Shown: positions 33,928 to 46,774, numbered from the stretch's first letter. The stretch is DNA of 64,000 nt from Taiwanofungus camphoratus (GCA_003999685.1 CP021229.1:682001-746000), one strand, 5' to 3'. Numbers and translations: made by a program. Notes: generated by a model from the sequence alone, not told the origin.

Positions 33928-36900
33928 CTTCAGCGGGATACTCCGGGTACCTCGACACCACTGAAGTCAAAATTGCTGCGGTTGCTCGATGCGCATCTCA
34001 CTGTCACATCCCCATCTTATATTGGTCACACGGCAAGTGGCTCGAAAACCACCGCAGGGCATGACCGTCAAAGTGTCTCGCCGCCGTCAAAATCCATGAT
34101 CAAAGGCGAATCTGAGCGTGTGGATACGACGCTGTCTCGAAAGCGAAGCCTCAAGGTAGAGGACCACAAATCTGCCGAGATGAACGTTCACTCTCTTAAA
34201 AAGCCGAAATCGGAGGCGCTCAAGACACCTCTTACGCCTGTCAATCACAACAGTGGTCTGGCACAGCAACGCGGAACTGTTGCCATGCCTGACTTCGACA
34301 CCGCAGACACTCGAGCAAAACTCGCCGACGTCCAGACCCGTATCACCCGTCTTCAAGTTGTCCTGGCCAAAGTTCGACGCAAGGCCCAGAAGACCAGAGC
34401 AGACATTACAAGGATCGTGAAGTACGAGCGGGAGCTGAAGGAGCTGCGCGCTTCGAAACACAAGCTCAACGCTGCTATCCCCTCGGCTGTACATGCGCAC
34501 TCTGCGGATGCCGCCAAGATGGAGATGAAGCACCTTGTCGCTGACTATGCTTCTATGCAGCCCATTGCTTCGGGCTCTAACGTACGGCTTCCGCCGGCCC
34601 GTATTCAATCTGCGTACTCTGCGGCTCTCAATGCTCTGCACACCCCCGTCGTCGTTCCGCAGAATGACATAGTCACACCCGGTATTGCGCGAGCCATCGC
34701 AAACATAGGTAGGATGGATTACGTTGATGACGAAAAGGACATGGACGAACGTTTCGATGAGGACGGCAATTTCTACGGCCGCGGGCGAGACACCTTTGCG
34801 GGACCTGTGGCCAAGGCCGATGAGTAAGTTCTTTATGATCTCGCCGAAATGAGCACATTTACCCTCCACATTTTTGACTTCAGCATTGATAAGTTCTTAC
34901 TGGCCGCCGGCAACGCCGAGCAATTCGACGGCAACGCTCGCGTCGACAAGGCGCTGGAGAAGCTTGGTCTAGACGGGCTGTACAGGCCCCTTCCAGGTAT
35001 GGAGGTCGCGTTAATGCCTCATCAGACGATTGGTGTTGCTTGGATGCTCGAAAAGGAGAAGAACCATTACAGAGGTGGCTGTATGAGCGACGAAATGGGT
35101 CTTGGAAAGGTAATACGCTACTACACACTTCTCTCTGCAGTTGCTAAAATATAACCTTGGACGATTGCTAAAATGCGTTTTAGACTGTGCAAATGTATGC
35201 TCCTCCTTTTCGTCTTATCCTAGTGTATTCTTGATCTGTGCTCTCTCATAGGATTGCTGTGATAGTTGCCAACCGTTCTAAAGACCCGCTATGCAAGACG
35301 AACCTCATTATTGCCCCGCTTGCTCTTCTTGATCAGTGGCAGCTCGAGATCGAAATGAAGACTAACTGCAACCTGAAGTGTTATATTTATCACGGTCAGG
35401 AACTTGCTCGCACGCTTCGACGGGTGTTAACTACTTTCTTATATTAGGGTCTAACAAAGTGAAGAAGAAACAAGATCTATTGAAGTATGATGTCGTCCTG
35501 ACTACGTTCCATGTGAGAACTTCTCATTTGCGTTATTCCTGTGTCGGCTAACCTCAACGGCTAGACCCTGGCTATGGAATGGCCTGATGAAGAAGCGGAA
35601 GAGAAGAAGGCCAAGAAGAAAAAGAGAAAAGATGACTTCATTCTGGATGATTCAGAGGAAGAAAAAAAGCACAAGAAAAAGAGCAAGAGAGAGCGTTAGT
35701 CGGTTCAATCTCTCACTCGTATGGCAGCTTATTGACGGTGGTGCGTCCCAGGCGGATTATTGATGCTGACGGAGGTGTGTCTATGTTTTTGTGCTCTATT
35801 GTATCATTGAGAGGTTTGCAGTGGTACCGCGTCATTCTGGATGAGGCGCAGAACATCAGAAACAAACGGACAAGTGGGCTCACTTGTTTCCCTCTGCTTC
35901 GCACGAAGGGTATTAATTTGTATACCCAGGGATATCTCGTGCTGTTACGGAGCTTCATGCAGAGTATCGATGGTGCCTGACTGGGTACGCAAAATTGTCA
36001 ATAAGTTTGTTCATTCTTTCAACCTGCACTTTCTTTCAGCACCCCAATCATCAACGGTTTGTCAGACGCATATGGATTGCTGCGCTTCTTGAGGATCCGA
36101 CCTTGGTATGATTGGGATGAGTTCAATAGTCATGTCTCCAGATTAGAGAGGAAACAGCGTATGATTTTGTTGTATACCACCAGATCGCATCTGACACAGA
36201 CCACATGTAGCCGGTCTTGCCACTACCCGACTACAAGCTATATTTGCATCTATGCTGCTCCGCAGAAAGAAGGACTCGGTGAGAGGATCCGTCAAAGCTG
36301 TGTTGTTTTCTTTTTTTCATAATATATGATCAGATGTTGGATGGCAAGCGTCTCATTGAACTGTCCCCGAAAAAAGTGATTCTGGTGAAACTCGAATTTT
36401 CCTTGGAGGAGCGCGATATCTATAAGATGGTATCGTCTGCCGTTGATTAGGTCTTATCGGTGGAATTGACAAGAAGTAAACAGGTCGAACTCAGGTCTCA
36501 GGCGATCTTCAACAGGTTCCTTAGAGCTGGGACAGTTTTGAAGTGAGTCATTCACGTTGCGTAGTAAGGTGTATGTTTCCAATGCCGTGTAACTCTTCAG
36601 AAATTATCACCAAGGTTCGAGTCATTGACCCCACACTGTTGCTTTATTTGCTAATGTGGATTTAGTCCTTGTTCTCTTACTGCGTCTGCGTCAGTTCTGC
36701 TCCCACCCTTCTCTAATTCAGGAGGAGGGAGTGGCGTTCATCGACCCCGCCGATCTGGATGACAAACATTACGACCGGCGCTACGAATTAAGTCGAGCAA
36801 AACAACTGGTTTCTGCTGAGTTCGTAGAGAATATGAAACAGAGATTGAAACATACTGCGCTGCAGCGTATGGAGGCCGAGAAGCAGGTTAGCAGCCAAGC

Positions 36901-38567
36901 TCAGCCTTCGTACAGACAAGTATGCCTAAGCTACGCTAAATATTACAGTCTGCGGATGCCTCTGTCGAAGACGAGGAATGTCCGATATGTTATGACGTCT
37001 TCAGCGACCCTGTAGTTACTCCTTGTGCGCACGTGTTCTGCAGGGATTGCATCAGTGCGTTTGCATAAACTCTGCATAGTTCCATGCTGATGTCTAGTTT
37101 TCTAGTTAATGTTATCAATACGCCACTCGTTGAAAACAGCGACGAAAACGCTAAGTATAGAGATGAGGAGCGGCCCTGCCCAACGTGCCGTGGAATCGTC
37201 AGCAAGCATAAGATCTTCTCTCGTCGAGCCTTTGAGCCGAGCGATGAGGAAATCGGCATTGCAGGCGGCGTTGCCGAGCAATTAATTGATGTCAAGTTGA
37301 AGCCCGTGCCAGGCAGGACTTTGAGGAAGAGGAAGCCAGCAAAGCGAACCTTAGACTCTGATGTTGAAGGTGACGATGACTTCGATGACGACCTAAGCGA
37401 CTTTATAGTTGAAAGCGGTGAGGACGAAGAAGAGAAGGATGCTCGCCGTGCTCTCAAGAAGCGTCTTGGAAAACGTCGAGCTATTGTCCTTTCCGACAAT
37501 GAGATGGACTTTGATGACGACGTTATCTGCGGCGCCAACCCGGACGTGTACATACCACCTGAACAGATCAAGCTGATGCCTAAATTCCTCCCTTCTACGA
37601 AAATGAAGGTCAGTCACGTTATCTGTTATACATTGGCGGCCCCTGATTTAACGTGTCAGCGTATGATGGAGTTGGTGCGTACATGGGCAGAGGAACATCC
37701 TGACGAGAAGGTATGCAACTTCAGGTCACTACGCGAGCACCTTGAACCTCAGATTATTTCGAAGACCTTGATTATTTCTCAGTGGACGCAATGTTTGCAG
37801 CTTGTATCGGACTACCTTACCGAGAATGGCTTCCTACACGTGAAGTAAGGCTCGTTTTTATGCACCATGAAGTGACAGCTAGTTTACACTATCGACTGTG
37901 TAGGTATCAGGGCGATATGAACCGCAGTAAACGTGATCAGGCGGTCAGGGTGTTCATGGCCAAGGATAAGGCTACTATAATGCTCATGAGGTGTGTGCGT
38001 TGATGGTAACTGTGTTTCAGTTAGGTGACCAACTCTTCTGTAGTCTAAAGTGCGGGGGAGTCGGATTAAATCTGACACGGGCTAATCGTACGTGATCTCT
38101 ATGCACCTATCTCTTTGGCTCTGAGTCATCAAATTGCTTACGTGATTGGTGCGGCTTGGCTCGTAGGTGTCATCTCGCTTGATCTGGGTTGGAGCGAAGC
38201 TGTAGAGAGCCAAGCGTTCGATCGCGTACATCGTCTGGGTCAAACCCGCCCAGTGTATGTGCATCGTCTAGTGATCTCAGATACTGTCGAAGACCGCGTG
38301 CTTGCACTCCAAGAACGCAAGAAGAATCTAGCTGACGGCAGCCTTGGTGAGGGCGCTGGAAAGAAAATTGGACGTACGTCCTTTACGTAGCTATATAGAT
38401 ACCACCAAAAACTGATATGGACACTCGATACGCAGGCTTGAGTGTTAGAGAATTGGCTAATCGTATGTCTTTTTGTCGCTTGCAGCGTCGCGATCAGTAC
38501 TGACCAGATTTTTCTGTGTACAGTGTTTGGTCTCGATCACAGAGGACATCTGCTTTCGGACGACTAG
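33928..38567 (+). CDS. SNF2-family ATPase with internal RING finger (RAD5/RAD16/ULS1 class)
   Basis: A nuclear DNA translocase with an embedded RING, the arrangement of Rad5, Rad16, HLTF and the SUMO-targeted ligase Uls1. The first visible exon opens after an acceptor TAG at 33925-33927; the in-frame ATG at 34096 ([10 protein letters not shown]) is a possible start if no exon lies upstream. A basic, coiled region ([20 protein letters not shown]) precedes the helicase core: [36 protein letters not shown] (motif I, with an 11-nt exon 35184-35194), [20 protein letters not shown] (Ia), [26 protein letters not shown] (DEAQ box, motif II) and WCLTGTP (III). Lysine-rich inserts ([20 protein letters not shown]) lie between. 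[14 protein letters not shown] precedes the RING ([31 protein letters not shown]). The C-lobe follows: [38 protein letters not shown], and the Q-x-x-D-R-x-H-R-L-G-Q motif. It ends [12 protein letters not shown] at 38567. Uls1-like is my best guess from the DEAQ and RING placement. Confidence 0.92.
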
Positions 38568-39080
38568 ACAGTTTGCTATTGCTAGAGCTGACGAAAAGTT
38601 CGCAGCTCCTTCATTGAGAACTACACTTTCAAACATCATATTGCGCTACGTCTACTTTATTACTTTCATTACTCTGGACTTGTCTCCTAGCTCTATCTCA
38701 TTAACACATTATTGAATTCATGTGGCTCATAGCACTTCCATTGACGCATCATTTAGATAGTTTATGATGACACCATCGCTACGTTACACATCCTTATTTT
38801 TATAGACCACGTAACAGGCTCACATTCGTGTTTGCAGTATTGTTATTATATATTCTCTATTCATAGCGATACATCTCTTCTATTTCTTACCTTACAGATC
38901 CATATTCTGGCGTATATTCACTTGAAGCATTCTCCGACGTGTATATGTTGTCAACTTCTTGCACATTCTCGGAGTATCAAAGTAAACGTCCATTTCACAT
39001 TACTTAGAAATGTTTCGATAATATGACAATCAGTGCCATGCAGAATATATGAATAATAGCCCCTAATTGCACCGTGGTCA
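38568..39080. other. AT-rich 3' flank, no gene
   Basis: About 0.5 kb of AT-rich sequence after the SNF2 stop, with no ORF of note. Likely 3' UTR and convergent intergenic DNA. Confidence 0.5.
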
Positions 39081-40465
39081 TCACTTGCAGAATGTGATGA
39101 AAAGATCGACCGTCGTCACAATCAGTAATTCATGATTCAAGAGTAACACCAATGCACTGACATTGTCATCTGTGCAGCCAACCTGAACATAATTAGTTCG
39201 GATTATGGAAAGCGGTGTCACAGTCGGCATTGGTGCCTGTAGATCAAGTTGGAACCGGCAAACCACACACGTTATAATTCAAATCATCAGTTACTAGAAC
39301 TAGGTTAGAAGGTAAAACCGACCCAAAGCCACTGGTCACAGAGAACTCATGCCTGAAGATATCGAGGGTCAAATTTCTGTGAAAATGACAACGAAGAAGG
39401 CAGCTATTAGCGAGAGGTCGGTGCTACTATAGTCGTTGTAGAGTGTCGTGCAGTCATCGCCATTCTCACCGTACTGACCTAGAGAACATGTACAATACCA
39501 GGTCAACACAAGCAAGAATAGGAGGTGCAGTTACTCACCAGTCTGCAAATAGCTAGACGAGGCGAATTACGACTATATCAGCACCAGAGGACGTGTCGTG
39601 ACTAAATGTCGCTCATGCAATAGCACCCTGAATGGGTCCATTGCTGGTGTAACTTTCCCCGGTCGACAAGACCTGGCCATTCTGACCTTTGAGGGTTGGC
39701 TGCAAGGAGTTTCAGCTCGGATGATCAATGATACATCAAGTACAATGGATACAGACGGTACCGTATCCACATCTGCCAGTGTGATGACGGTCAAGAGGGC
39801 ATACATATACAGTAAATTGATAGGTCACTTGGATTTTCACCGAGCTAAGGACTATTTCTTAGCTCACAGCCATTTATATAGTACACTATGATGATGATGA
39901 TTATGAGCTATGATACTGAACCCGCTACTTGCTACTTGAGATATCTCAAAACAGTGCGACCGCATTACGTTGAGCACCACAATGCACTTTCCCCATGTAA
40001 AGTAGATACTTCCTTCGAAGCTTCGTGCTTGAGGATGACCGTGCCCTATCGAAGATGTATTCGTTGCGAATGCCGAATCACCTCATAAGTAAACAGACTT
40101 GGGGATAAAGTGGCACAAGTGCGTATGTGCCAACTTCCAACAGCATATACTTCTTCTGAGGCCACCTCGACTCGCCCATACTCCAGACATTGCCTTCTCA
40201 ACCACGACCTGAAGGGACGCGCCTCGGGGACCTGGACAAAACGCCAGGACAGGATGTACAGCATGTTAAGGCTTAAAATACTTGGTTTGGGAATGAATGG
40301 GTAGCGCAAGCAGCAGGCCCAGGAGAGTGACACCGCGACAACAGCAATCAGAGCCAGCATGCAGCAGGCTCGGTACAGATTCTGTACGAATATCCTTCTT
40401 AGATTGGCATGACATGCTTGTTCTCTGGGGACAAGGTGGACTGATGACTTGCGAAGGAAAGTCAC
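39081..40465 (-). CDS. Possible multi-exon membrane-protein gene (DUF6533-like?)
   Basis: Minus-strand pieces have transmembrane character: YRACCMLALIAVVAVSLSWA near 40380-40310, a stretch YALLTVITLADVDTVPSVSI near 39800, and VGCTDDNVSALVLLLNHELL ... IVTTVDLFITFCK at about 39180-39081. The last resembles the terminal TM-and-loop block of basidiomycete DUF6533-type proteins. Junctions could not be fixed, and no single start is convincing. It may be a real but fast-evolving gene or a decayed copy. Confidence 0.3.
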
Positions 40466-40573
40466 GGGTCCCCAGATAGCGACGCAACTGCAGCGCGAGA
40501 CAAGTCAACGATGGCAGCCCTCTGTTGCGCTGCCTGCAAGCAGTCCATTGTCGCAGATCCGTCCTCATACAGG

Positions 40574-41470
40574 TCAGTCCCTTTCCGGCGTCCAACTGTG
40601 CACCCGGCGCCCGGCACACCACAACGCTGGGCGTCCGCCAGTCCCGGACGCGAGAGGAGAAGTGAGCGGATGTTCCCAGCGCGGCTGGACCTGACCACGG
40701 AGCAGCCCTGATGCACTTCCCAGCGCCGGGTTAAATACAAGCGAACCTAGTGCGCATTCGTCAAGCTTGGTGGCCCCCGTGCGCCCTACATCGTCGAGCT
40801 CGTTGGTGTGCAAGACGGGTGGGGTTGGGGTTTTCAGGGTAATGTTGATTGGCGGAATTGGGGGGATGTGCAGGAGGGCAAGGGGAACCGGGGATGAGTG
40901 CATGCGGAGAAGAGTCGCCTTTGTGAATGGCGCAGAGGATATGAGAAGACCCACAACCGGATCCGCTGTGTCCATCAACAATGACTGCCCATTTTCCCCG
41001 TCCAGCACTTCCGGCGATTGCAGCTGAGCTTCAACATTGCCTGCTTCTTTCGCGGTACATTGAGTGGACCGTGTATGGAAGGTTCCCGTGCCAGCGAGGT
41101 AGCGGTAAAGGACACCTTCGAGCTCGCGTACGTATTTTGGCCCTACTTTCTTCTTTTCATCTTTGCACTGCGCGACGACACGGATGCGCGTGCGGTAGTC
41201 CCGTTTCGACAACAGGCCGTCTGCCATTCCTCCTGATGTAGAGACTGGAGCTGCTGGTGCGATTGAAGAAGCGTGTCCGTGACCGTGAGCATGAGATGTG
41301 ATGGGAAGCCACCACCATCCGAGAATGTCGACACCACCGTCGTCTTTTCCACCGACGCGGCGGAGAGACATGGAAAGGTGCTCCTCAAGAACACGAAGGG
41401 AGCGCTCTTCGAAGGCGATGCCTTTATGAAGGGCGGAGAGTGATGCTCGCACGGCGCTTGACACGTACAT
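40574..41470 (-). CDS. RRG7: Rrg7/DUF2034-like protein, restriction-endonuclease-like fold
   Basis: A single exon of 298 residues from an ATG at 41470. Yeast Rrg7 is mitochondrial and required for respiratory growth; its molecular activity is not established. The family core is clear: FEERSLRVLEEHLSMSLRRV, then GGKDDGGVDILGWWWLP and VVAQCKDEKKKVGPKYVREL. D-(x)n-QxK in DDGGVDILG...AQCK corresponds to the PD-(D/E)XK nuclease-like active-site pattern. The second half (VVGLLISSAPFTKATLLRM ... PLALLHIPPIPP) and the tail (VFNPALGSASGLLRGQVQPR, then GRRVHSWTPERD) also match family features. The first residues (MYVSSAVRASLSALHKG) are basic and helical, compatible with a mitochondrial presequence. A long low-complexity His/Gly insert (HAHGHGHASS) separates the two catalytic strands. 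Confidence 0.85.
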   Translation of the reverse strand: MYVSSAVRASLSALHKGIAFEERSLRVLEEHLSMSLRRVGGKDDGGVDILGWWWLPITSHAHGHGHASSIAPAAPVSTSGGMADGLLSKRDYRTRIRVVAQCKDEKKKVGPKYVRELEGVLYRYLAGTGTFHTRSTQCTAKEAGNVEAQLQSPEVLDGENGQSLLMDTADPVVGLLISSAPFTKATLLRMHSSPVPLALLHIPPIPPINITLKTPTPPVLHTNELDDVGRTGATKLDECALGSLVFNPALGSASGLLRGQVQPRWEHPLTSPLASGTGGRPALWCAGRRVHSWTPERD

Positions 41471-42914
41471 AGCTGTTCAAACTTTGCGGTGTACCACGGG
41501 CTCTCCTATAGAAACAAACATGATTTCGAATCCAGTGTGATTCAAGGTAACCCCCAATAATACAGCAGGAAAAGGTGGTAAGGGGGACCCAAAATGGGGT
41601 GGATCACGTGGCCGAAAATTGTCACGCTTCCATGAGTTCAAATCGCTAAAAAAAGGTTTAAGCACACTGATGATTAAAGATATAAAACCTGAGTTCAAGA
41701 TTCAGAATTTATTGATTTCTCCCAGATTTCCGATGTTTGATATCTGCTGTGGATCTTTAATTATGAGAGTTTCTGTATTGCGAAAGAGAGTGAGGTTGCG
41801 AAATAAGCAAGAGATACCTTTGTATCATTAACTGTATCTAATGTACGTAAACTTCCACCCGGTACATTTTCTCTACCATTTTACGACCTGTAACTATGAG
41901 AGCATGCTCTACTTCAGAATGTGAATGCTATCTGATGATAAGAATAGAAGGATGAAATACGAAACACCATAATAACTCAGCGTATCCTTCGAGCGCCCGT
42001 GTCTTTTGCAGGTTCGACATTGCCTGATCAATACAGAGCTTCTTGAGTGAACAGGTAATTCTGGGCTAACAGTTGGACCCGGAAGGTTTTTAATCAGTTA
42101 ATGAAATTAGTGAGTGGACACTGAAATAGTTCTAACCTTGATTCGACACATAGCAGCCCGCAAGCGAAGGAAGGAGGACTTATGCCAAGCTCCAAGTATA
42201 CTATGACATGTATTCAGTACCAAACTCCGTTGTCAATAGACGGAAATAGGTTTGTATGGACACTTGGCGTGAGATTAAATCATTAGGTGTAAGGTAGGAT
42301 ACAGGCGTACGATCAAACGCATGGTTACGCATTCACAGGTACAGTTCCATCCAGCAAGGTTGGTTTCCGCCTCGCAAACTTCACGAGCGACGGTCGAGGA
42401 TCCGGATTTTGCGAGTACTATTACAATACTCTCAAACTCGGCGAGCAGACTTTTTGATCACGAGAATAGAAAGATGTGCCGTTTTCGAGATGGAGTTGGA
42501 AGCAGGAAGGTAAGCACATATACCAGGAAGTTCAAATACTGATAACGATGTTGGTCCACTTGACTTCCTCATGATCTGAGCTAAGCAACACCGTCGGCGG
42601 TGACACTTGGCAACTTTTGCGGAAGATGATGATGAACAATGATAGGGTAGACAACGTAGATTATAATCGGTAAAACACCTAGATGACATTAAACAGATGC
42701 GGATGAGACAAGATCCAAGACCGGTGCAGACTGATCAATTGGGGTACGATACGAAGGTTTAACCGAGAAAATAGACGAGGAATTCGATATGAATGCATTA
42801 ATATTCTGTGACAGCACAGCCCACCGTATGAAATTTCATGCCAGAAAAGGTTGAGGTCCGTGCATGAGGGGATGACATCGAGATTGTGTCTGTCAGGCCA
42901 GAGAATCCTGAGCC
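41471..42914. other. Intergenic, AT-rich, no gene recognised
   Basis: 1.4 kb with no supported coding region. The left 100 bases are the RRG7 upstream region. ORFs at 41619-41831 (+) and 42432-42689 (-) have no motif. Confidence 0.5.
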
Positions 42915-44277
42915 TCAGAAGTAAGAATAATAGGGCGATGGCTTCGGAGGCAGGACTAGAGGTCGACCGCGCCTAACCGCTGTCTTCTTCTGCGAGGCAA
43001 GTTGTCTACGAGAGCATGGTTCGTCATTATTGTTGTGCCGAGTGGATGTCGCGAGCATAGAAGGCGGATTGTCAGGGCCAATGAGCTCAGAGCGGCTAGC
43101 AGCACCAGCAAAATCTTGCTTGTTGTCGACAAGAGTCTTCTTCCCCTTACCGCGGCGAGGCGGCGGTGCACTCAGATTGAAAGTCTGCCCAGAAATGTTC
43201 GAGATATTGACGAGAGATTGTTCGGGCTCGGGATCAGCGCGAGGTGCCGTCCAGCTCATAGCGGGGACTTGCAACAAGTCGGCTGCAGAGCAGTTAACAG
43301 GCGCACCAGATGCAGGTTCAGAAGCAGATGTGAAGTAGTCGGAAACCACGGATTCGCCGATAAAGCCCTGAGTGAATGTAGAGGGAGTAGTAGGCGAATA
43401 AGGCATAGAAGCTTCAATCATGATTTCGGGAATGGCTGGTGCCGTAGGGCTGGTCACAGCAGATTCCTCGATGATATCGGAATTCGAAGCGGTCTCAGCA
43501 ACAAGAGACAGGCCTACAGGGAAGGAGACCGAAGCGTAGCTCTGCAGCACGTCCGTGATGTCGGATGCAGAATCAGAGCAGTCGATGTGGTCCTGTGGGA
43601 TTCCCGAAGGTTTCGTGCACGAGTTATCGTCCTTTGTTTCCAAAACAGTCTCTTCCAAAGGATCATTGTTGAGCTCGTGGAGAAGGACTGTTTGCAGCTG
43701 AACGTCCTGAGCGGCTTCAAAGGAGGCCATGTGCGTCTGTGCCCAATCCGCCGTAAGGTCGGTCTTCGCTTTGAGGTCAGCGTCGCTATCGACCACATCG
43801 GGGGCGCCAGTACCGGCCTCATTCTTTGAGGAAAGCACCTAAATACCTAACTCAGCCCATAAGAATTGTCTAGAAGACGGAAAGAATGCTGACCTTTATC
43901 TCAGCACTTCCCTTGAATTTTGCTAAGAGCATGCTGAAAAGAGAAGCCTTCACTCGAGGTGTGCTCGCTGTAACCATGAGAGGAAGGAGCAGTGGCTTCG
44001 GAGCAATGCTCTTGGCAGAGCCGCTCAGGCTAGGGAGAATGAGGCGACGAGGGGTGATCTTCGATTGTGCTTCCATATCAGTAGCCTGCATCTCATCCGA
44101 GGAGCGCCGCTTCAGATAGAGGCTGAGCAACACCGCGCCAAGCGCGCAGAACATGCAGATGCAGAGCAGGAGCAGAATGACAAAAACTACTTCAGGTGAC
44201 AGAGTGAACGATGAAGCTGAGGCTTGAGAGACAGCAGAAGCTGGGGGTATAGGTATAGTGCTTGCGACCGGGGCCAT
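42915..44277 (-). CDS. Single-pass membrane protein with long acidic Ser-rich tail
   Basis: Two exons: 44277-43894 and 43838-42915, separated by a 55-base intron; 435 residues. The ATG at 44277 begins MAPVASTIPIPPASAVSQAS. A Ser/Pro N-terminal segment without a cleavable signal is followed by one strongly hydrophobic span (VVFVILLLLCICMFCALGAV, about residues 31-50) and a basic stop-transfer LKRRSS. This fits a type III or signal-anchor membrane protein, as in the many small fungal proteins of this layout. The rest is acidic, Ser/Thr-rich and without repeats (DVVDSDADLKAKTDLT ... DCSDSASDITDVLQ), ending in a basic Pro-rich stretch RRGRPLVLPPKPSPYYSYF. No known domain. Function unknown. Confidence 0.8.
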
Positions 44278-44969
44278 GAGAGCTGACTTGTAGATTGTGT
44301 AAAACTTGAGGTGCTTGAGTTGTTCGCTTGAATGCTTGACTGCAGAGAACAAGGTTAGCAGGTGGTTCAGGAGTGCCAGCCATGCTTTTGAAGCTGGCAG
44401 GATTTGGGTTTGGACGTCGAATATTGTTTCTGCGAACCAGTCTCATTCACAACGCTGATGCGGACGCGGTTCTGAATCACTACTACATAATCAATAAATG
44501 TGATAACAGAGACTAACCTTCGAATTGTGAAGTAACACTTACTGTAGGCTTTACATAGAAAGCTAAGCTGCCTTCTGGCGCATGAGACTGAAAGAGGGAG
44601 ACGTCAAATCAGCATCTATACACATAAAAGTAGACGTCAACCACTCGTGCGCAGTTCCTGTCGTATTGATCACTCACTCAGCACTCACTGAAAACGAGAT
44701 TGATAAATGACAGCCCTTTCATTCCACTCCATCTACTACTATCGGTAGCATAAGTAGAGTAATGCTCTAACGCATTCTATGACACAGACAAAACAATGCG
44801 TAACAATTCGTGATCTTTTGGTAGAGGAAAAACATCGCAATGTCGTGCATAAGGATCGTCAGCCTAGAACGCGGTGGCCTACCGCCACTTTTCCACCTCT
44901 TCACCTTCTATGATACAGATAATGTGCAACACACGACAAATAAACACGGACACGAACGCCATGGCGCGC
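44278..44969. other. Intergenic, upstream of the membrane-protein gene and 3' of OLE1
   Basis: No gene seen. The left part is the promoter of the minus-strand membrane-protein gene; the right part is the OLE1 3' flank. Confidence 0.5.
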
Positions 44970-46774
44970 TCATCCGAGAAGGCCCTCGCCATCCGACCAT
45001 GCGCTCGACGACACGCTCGGCGAGCTGAGTTCGTTATAACGCGCAATGCGCAGGCGCTGAGAAGGCGGAATGTTCTTGTCGTCCAGTCCGTGCTGCATAC
45101 CTCCATGCAGAACCCCAACGCGCATCATCGACAGCCACTGTATAAGCGCGTCAGTAACCAGTAGCGAAGAATGGCCGCGGTGGGACATACGTTGTGCGCA
45201 GCATTTGAGTGGTCATATACACCACCAAAGAACGCCGTCGTCGCATCCTTGCCAATGTTCTTCGCGACAAGATGACGACCACCGGGGTGCTCGTCCATGA
45301 ACGCAGAGACGTCGTGGATGAAGCCACCAATAACAACCAGTGCGCGCTTGGAGGACTGTTCCTGGACTGCAGCAGATTGTCAGCATCGACGCGGACGATC
45401 TCGAAGCGGAACAAGTGCTCACAGCTCTCCCAGCTGATGACCGGTAGCTCGTTGACATCCGGTGCAAATAGCAGGCCGTCCTGCGTCTCCCGCAGGCGCT
45501 TGAGCTGCATGGTGAGCTGACCCTTGCGAACCTCGTTCTCGGGGAAAACCTTGAGGTGGCTCGCGAGGCCGACCTTCTGGCAGGCCCAGATGAACCACTT
45601 GGTGGGATCATACTGGTACCATTTGATCGCATTGCGATAGTCCATGGGGAACTGGTGGTGAAAGTTGTGGTAACCTTCGCCAATGGTGACGAAGGCAGTG
45701 ATGACGTGATCGCGCGGCGTGTGCTTGTCGTCAAATGGCGCCTCGCCGAGCCAGTGTGCGAGTGAGTTGACGCAGAACGTCGACTGCGAAAGTGTCAGCA
45801 CAGGAGAACAAGTACGTGACACAACAATACTCACATGGTGCACGAACGTGAGGCGCGCTGCACCCGCATAAAAAAATCCACCTGCCCAGTCGCCCCATCC
45901 AAGCCCAGCCACGAACATGGGAACAAGGAAACCAAACGAAATGATGAGCTGGAGATACCAGCGGTGTTGCCATCGCACAACCTCGTTCTTGCTCAGGTCG
46001 CTAACGTCCGCGACACCAGGCTTGCGACGCGGCTTCACGAGCATCCAGCCGATGTGTGACCACCAGAAACCGCGGTGCGCGTTGTACGGGTCCAGTTCGG
46101 TATCGGTGTAGCGATGGTGTGCGCGGTGACCTCTTGACCACCATTTAATCGAACCTTCGACTGCGCCTGCACCCGCTATGGCAAGAATATACTGGAGCGG
46201 CTTAGATGCATTGTAGGACCGGTGCGCCCACAACCGATGGTATCCCGCAGTGATACCTGTATACCAAAGAACATCAGTACAGGGCCTCTTTTGGCGACGT
46301 GAATGTTCGCATGATAAAGCGAGTATAAATAATCCCCCCAACGAGACAAATCCAATAAGATATCAGAAATAAAGGGGAAAAAAGTAAAAGTGAAGGGTAC
46401 GATGAAAGGTTGCAAACAACACATTAATTGCTTCGTTACTCACCGAGGCCAGTCATGTAGTAATAGATGACGCTCCACACAGCGGTCTCCCAACGAAGAT
46501 GGACTCGGAACGCGCCCCAGAGCGCGATCATAGGGGTAATGGTAAGAATCGAGAGACTCAAATAGTTCAGCTCTTTCCACCAGTTGTCCCAAGTAATCGG
46601 CGGTAAGGGTTTCTGGTTCTTGAGGGTCCAAGCAACATAATTGTCGGGGATGTTCATATCAGCGGGGACCTCCTCCTTCGGTAACTTAACCGACTTAGAA
46701 GGAGGGGTCAAAGGCGGTGAAAGGATCTTCACGGGCGGTGGTGAAGACGGGCGTGTTTCCACGACGGTCGACAT
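44970..46774 (-). CDS. OLE1: Delta-9 acyl-CoA desaturase with C-terminal cytochrome b5 domain
   Basis: An ER membrane di-iron enzyme that introduces the delta-9 double bond into stearoyl- and palmitoyl-CoA, taking electrons from its own b5 domain. The ATG at 46774 starts MSTVVETRPSSPPPVKILSP. Exon 1 is 46774-46444, exon 2 is 46256-45835, exon 3 begins at 45783; the last exon ends at a TGA at 44970. The three histidine boxes are present: GYHRLWAHRSY (HxxxxH), SRGHRAHHRYTDTELDPYNA (HxxHH) and GEGYHNFHHQFPMDYRN (HxxHH), with FCVNSLAHWLGEAPF between. The b5 part reads ALVVIGGFIHDVSAFMDEHP followed by GG, with HPGG as haem ligand motif, then GVYDHSNAAHN for the second haem histidine. The intron before exon 2 is about 190 bases (46443-46257), longer than the others. 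Upstream of the ATG lies the OLE1 promoter. Confidence 0.96.

Noticed and set aside
34087-34869. 260-codon open frame antisense to the SNF2 N-terminal exon
   Set aside because: It mirrors a real coding exon, starts without a clear context and has no motif; a shadow of codon bias on the other strand.
43002-43829. 275-codon + strand frame opposite the single-pass membrane protein
   Set aside because: Arg-rich, motif-free mirror of the real minus-strand exon.
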